Assembly (NCBI GenBank): GCA_963966275.1
Contig: CAWZYQ010000085.1
Span: forward strand, 1 to 15,987
DNA length: 15,987 nucleotides
Source: UBA10427 sp003500135
GTDB taxonomy: Bacteria > Bacteroidota > Bacteroidia > Cytophagales > Cyclobacteriaceae
Direction of reading: 5' to 3'
Notes under the pieces: model-generated
Database searches by the model: none
Told to the model about the DNA's origin: nothing
What the model saw: only the letters and a program-made list of their open reading frames with translations
Made by a program: the position numbers and the translations under genes
Shown here: positions 14,207 through 15,987 of the stretch, one piece after another
Layout: each line of letters begins with the position of its first letter
Position numbering within the stretch: position 1 is the first letter of the stretch

Positions 14207-15424
14207 ATGAATGTTGAACAATTACTTCATCAAATACCGATTTTTAATGGTCTGGCACATGATCAGCTGGTAGAAGTATTGCCACTTCTAACCAGGGAGC
14301 AATACCCAACGCAACATATGATCATTAAGGAAGGTTCTCCTGGAGATAGCCTGTTTATTGTAATTAGAGGTAGTGTTCGTGTAACCAAAAAAGCGGAAGA
14401 TGGTGAGGATGTATTCATTAGCAATATGGTGCCAGGTGCGTATTTCGGTGAGTTAGCCCTTATTGACAAGCAACCGCGCTCTGCAAATGTTATTACCAAT
14501 GAGCCTTCAACATTGCTTAGGTTGAGAAGGGATCTGTTTCATAATCTGCTAAGTTTAAACAAAGACTTCGCCGTTGTTTTTTATCGTAACTGTTTATTGG
14601 AAACCATCGCCCGAATCAGGGAAACAGCGAATAATTTCACCTATGCACAGGGTGTATTGAGTAAAACAACCTCTCGACTCAACGAAATTGATGCGGATTT
14701 ATCCAATGCAAAAGAAGTACAGGACTATTTGATCAACTCCAATGCATTGAAGGAATGTAAGTCCATGATCAGTGGAGTACTCCATTCCTTTATTTACCTT
14801 CCTTATTTCGATGTTGGAGGTGACTTTGTAAATATCATTAAATACGACGACCAACATATGGGCATCATTATTTCCGATGTCATGGGGCATGGCATTACCG
14901 CAGCGCTTTCAACGGGTGTTTTGAAAAGCGCCTTTTCGATTTATGCCAAAAAGTATGGCAGAAAACCGGTGGTACTTATGGAAAAGCTAAATGATCATTT
15001 TAGGGAACTTTTCACCAATCGTTTTGCTACCTGCTATTATGCACTGGTAGATATGGAGCAGCAAGCTGTTACGTTAGTAAAAGCCGGCCATGCGGCACCC
15101 CTTGTTTGGAGGTCTGAACATCAAACTTTCATTAATGTAAAAGGAAATGGGCCTGGATTAGGAATTATGCCAAATCCGGTTTTTGAGGAGGAAAGACTTA
15201 AAATCCGGCTTGGCGATAAATTGTTATTTTACACTGATGGAATAGTGGAACAAAGAAATAGCGATGGAGTAATGTTTGGCCAGGAAAGGCTTAAAATGTC
15301 TTTTTATGAAACGGTAAGTCAAAGAAAAAGCGCTGTATTACAAGAGGTTTTTAATGAATTCAAGGGATTTTCCAAAGGTGTGAATTTCTGTGATGATATT
15401 ACCATGCTATTGCTTGAGTTATAG
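14207..15424 (+). CDS. Cyclic-nucleotide-binding domain fused to SpoIIE-type PP2C phosphatase
   Basis: A 405-aa soluble protein. Residues about 8-125 form a CRP/PKA-type cyclic-nucleotide-binding domain: GSPGDSLFIVIRGSV, then the phosphate-binding cassette FGELALIDKQPRSANV with E82 and R91, the residues that contact ribose and cyclic phosphate in true cNMP binders. There is no helix-turn-helix. A helical linker (about 130-185) leads to a PP2C domain of the SpoIIE/RsbU class (about 190-405) with the metal-binding acidic residues in VGGDF (D206), SDVMGHG (D224), YTDG (D344) and DDIT (D396/D397), all present. It should be a cyclic-nucleotide-controlled serine/threonine phosphatase, probably acting on an anti-anti-sigma-type (STAS) protein. 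No such partner is in the window. It has its own promoter-like box and is not in an operon with the gene before it. Confidence 0.92.
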   Translation: MNVEQLLHQIPIFNGLAHDQLVEVLPLLTREQYPTQHMIIKEGSPGDSLFIVIRGSVRVTKKAEDGEDVFISNMVPGAYFGELALIDKQPRSANVITNEPSTLLRLRRDLFHNLLSLNKDFAVVFYRNCLLETIARIRETANNFTYAQGVLSKTTSRLNEIDADLSNAKEVQDYLINSNALKECKSMISGVLHSFIYLPYFDVGGDFVNIIKYDDQHMGIIISDVMGHGITAALSTGVLKSAFSIYAKKYGRKPVVLMEKLNDHFRELFTNRFATCYYALVDMEQQAVTLVKAGHAAPLVWRSEHQTFINVKGNGPGLGIMPNPVFEEERLKIRLGDKLLFYTDGIVEQRNSDGVMFGQERLKMSFYETVSQRKSAVLQEVFNEFKGFSKGVNFCDDITMLLLEL

Positions 15425-15428
15425 CCTT

Positions 15429-15443
15429 ACTATTTAAAATAGT
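15429..15443. repeat. Short perfect palindrome after the phosphatase gene
   Basis: ACTATTT-A-AAATAGT begins 4 bases after the stop codon. With a 1-base centre it is too tight to be an RNA hairpin of full length and it has no T run. It could be a protein site or chance. Confidence 0.3.
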
Positions 15444-15454
15444 GTATCGTTTGT

Positions 15455-15486
15455 GTTCAATCCACCGTTCGTTATTGAACGTTTTC
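15455..15486 (+). terminator. Weak putative terminator of the phosphatase gene
   Basis: GTTCAAT (15455-15461) and ATTGAAC (15474-15480) form a 7-bp stem with a 12-base loop, followed by GTTTTC. The stem is AT-rich and the T run short, so it is a weak terminator at best. Confidence 0.35.
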
Positions 15487-15582
15487 ACCAAGCGCATATT
15501 ATGTAAATAATTGATTTATAGACAGTTAATATTCTGGCATTTAATATGTGTATAGATAAAGCGGATAAAAATTCGCAGTACC

Positions 15583-15918
15583 ATGAAACGATTAATTCTT
15601 AGTTTAACACTGAAATTATCCGCTATAACTTTAGTTTTATTATTCGTATTGTCAGCCCGGGCTGATGATCTTGAAACCACTTCCAATCAAGAGGTATCCG
15701 AGTATACTATGGAACAGCAGATCTTGGAAGAATATTTTAATACTCATCAGGAAGAAGTTAAGCCAATAATTCCAGAAGGAAGAATGGTGAAAGTTTATGA
15801 TACCAAGGGCAATTTAATTGCACAGGGCAAAGAAAGTGAAGTAAGAATGATTCAATGGATGAATCGATCAGACTACCTGACAGACATTGACGAATCGCTG
15901 ATTTATATGATTGACTAA
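15583..15918 (+). CDS. Small exported protein of unknown function
   Basis: A 111-aa protein with a clear signal peptide (KR at 2-3, hydrophobic 4-24, likely cleavage after A27 in SARAD). The mature part, about 84 aa, has an acidic helical start (MEQQILEEYFNTHQEE), then a short patterned segment MVKVYDTKGNLIAQG that looks like a beta hairpin, and an acidic end DIDESLIYMID. It has no cysteine and no lipobox. I do not recognise a family. It is monocistronic by layout: 158 bases separate it from the phosphatase gene and a strong terminator follows 24 bases after its stop. Secretion to the periplasm or outside is likely. Confidence 0.75.
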   Translation: MKRLILSLTLKLSAITLVLLFVLSARADDLETTSNQEVSEYTMEQQILEEYFNTHQEEVKPIIPEGRMVKVYDTKGNLIAQGKESEVRMIQWMNRSDYLTDIDESLIYMID

Positions 15919-15942
15919 AGCAAACCCAACAATCCAACAACG

Positions 15943-15976
15943 AAAAAGGCGCCAATTACAACAGGCGCCTTTTTTT
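15943..15976 (+). terminator. Strong rho-independent-type terminator
   Basis: AAAAAGGCGCC (15943-15953) pairs with GGCGCCTTTTT (15964-15974), an 11-bp perfect stem with a 10-base loop, and the T run continues to 15976. It ends the small exported protein gene, and the A run lets it work in the other direction too. Confidence 0.9.
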
Positions 15977-15987
15977 ATGGAATATTT

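Overview
The window looks like chromosomal DNA of a Bacteroidota bacterium, probably Cytophagales (Fulvivirga/Marivirga-like). This rests on the AT-rich sequence, the near absence of Shine-Dalgarno sites, promoter-like elements of the TTG-N(17-23)-TAnnTTTG type, and Bacteroidota-style proteins. The taxon is inferred from gene content and not from a marker gene. No IS element, CRISPR array, tRNA or rRNA was seen.

Left block (1-4670, minus strand): a tightly packed signalling operon. A 1403-aa soluble multi-PAS/GAF hybrid histidine kinase with its own receiver and HPt domains is followed after 2 bases by a single-domain response regulator. One base later comes a small conserved gene that runs off the window edge. 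All four groups needed for a His-Asp-His-Asp phosphorelay are present.

Middle block (4796-8184, plus strand): miaA, a MOSC-domain protein, hemJ, a Sco/SenC lipoprotein and a c-type cytochrome lipoprotein. Four of the five are linked by start/stop overlaps of 8-11 bases and hemJ follows after 23 bases, so this reads as one operon joining tRNA modification, Mo-cofactor redox chemistry, haem synthesis and respiratory copper/haem proteins. It meets, tail to tail with a 4-base overlap, a minus-strand gene for a very acidic exported protein (8181-8744). murI lies upstream of that gene, with a promoter overlapped by an inverted repeat.

Right-centre block (9916-13645): a plus-strand two-helix membrane protein of unknown function converges, again with a 4-base stop overlap, on the minus-strand operon mltG / hotdog thioesterase / YihY. 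mltG has the best promoter in the window. Divergent from it is a YciO-type member of the Sua5/YciO/YrdC family, which lacks the SxxN signature of true TsaC. A strong bidirectional terminator follows it.

Right end (13646-15987): an AT-rich spacer of about 560 bases holds a small putative membrane/secreted ORF, a possible three-way-junction fold and a hairpin plus direct-repeat cluster. It leads into a protein that fuses a cyclic-nucleotide-binding domain to a SpoIIE-type PP2C phosphatase, preceded by a perfect TAnnTTTG box and a 22-bp dyad. A small exported protein of unknown function and a strong terminator close the window. No clearly new system is evident. The best leads are the phosphorelay operon, the cNMP-phosphatase fusion and the structured spacer upstream of it.
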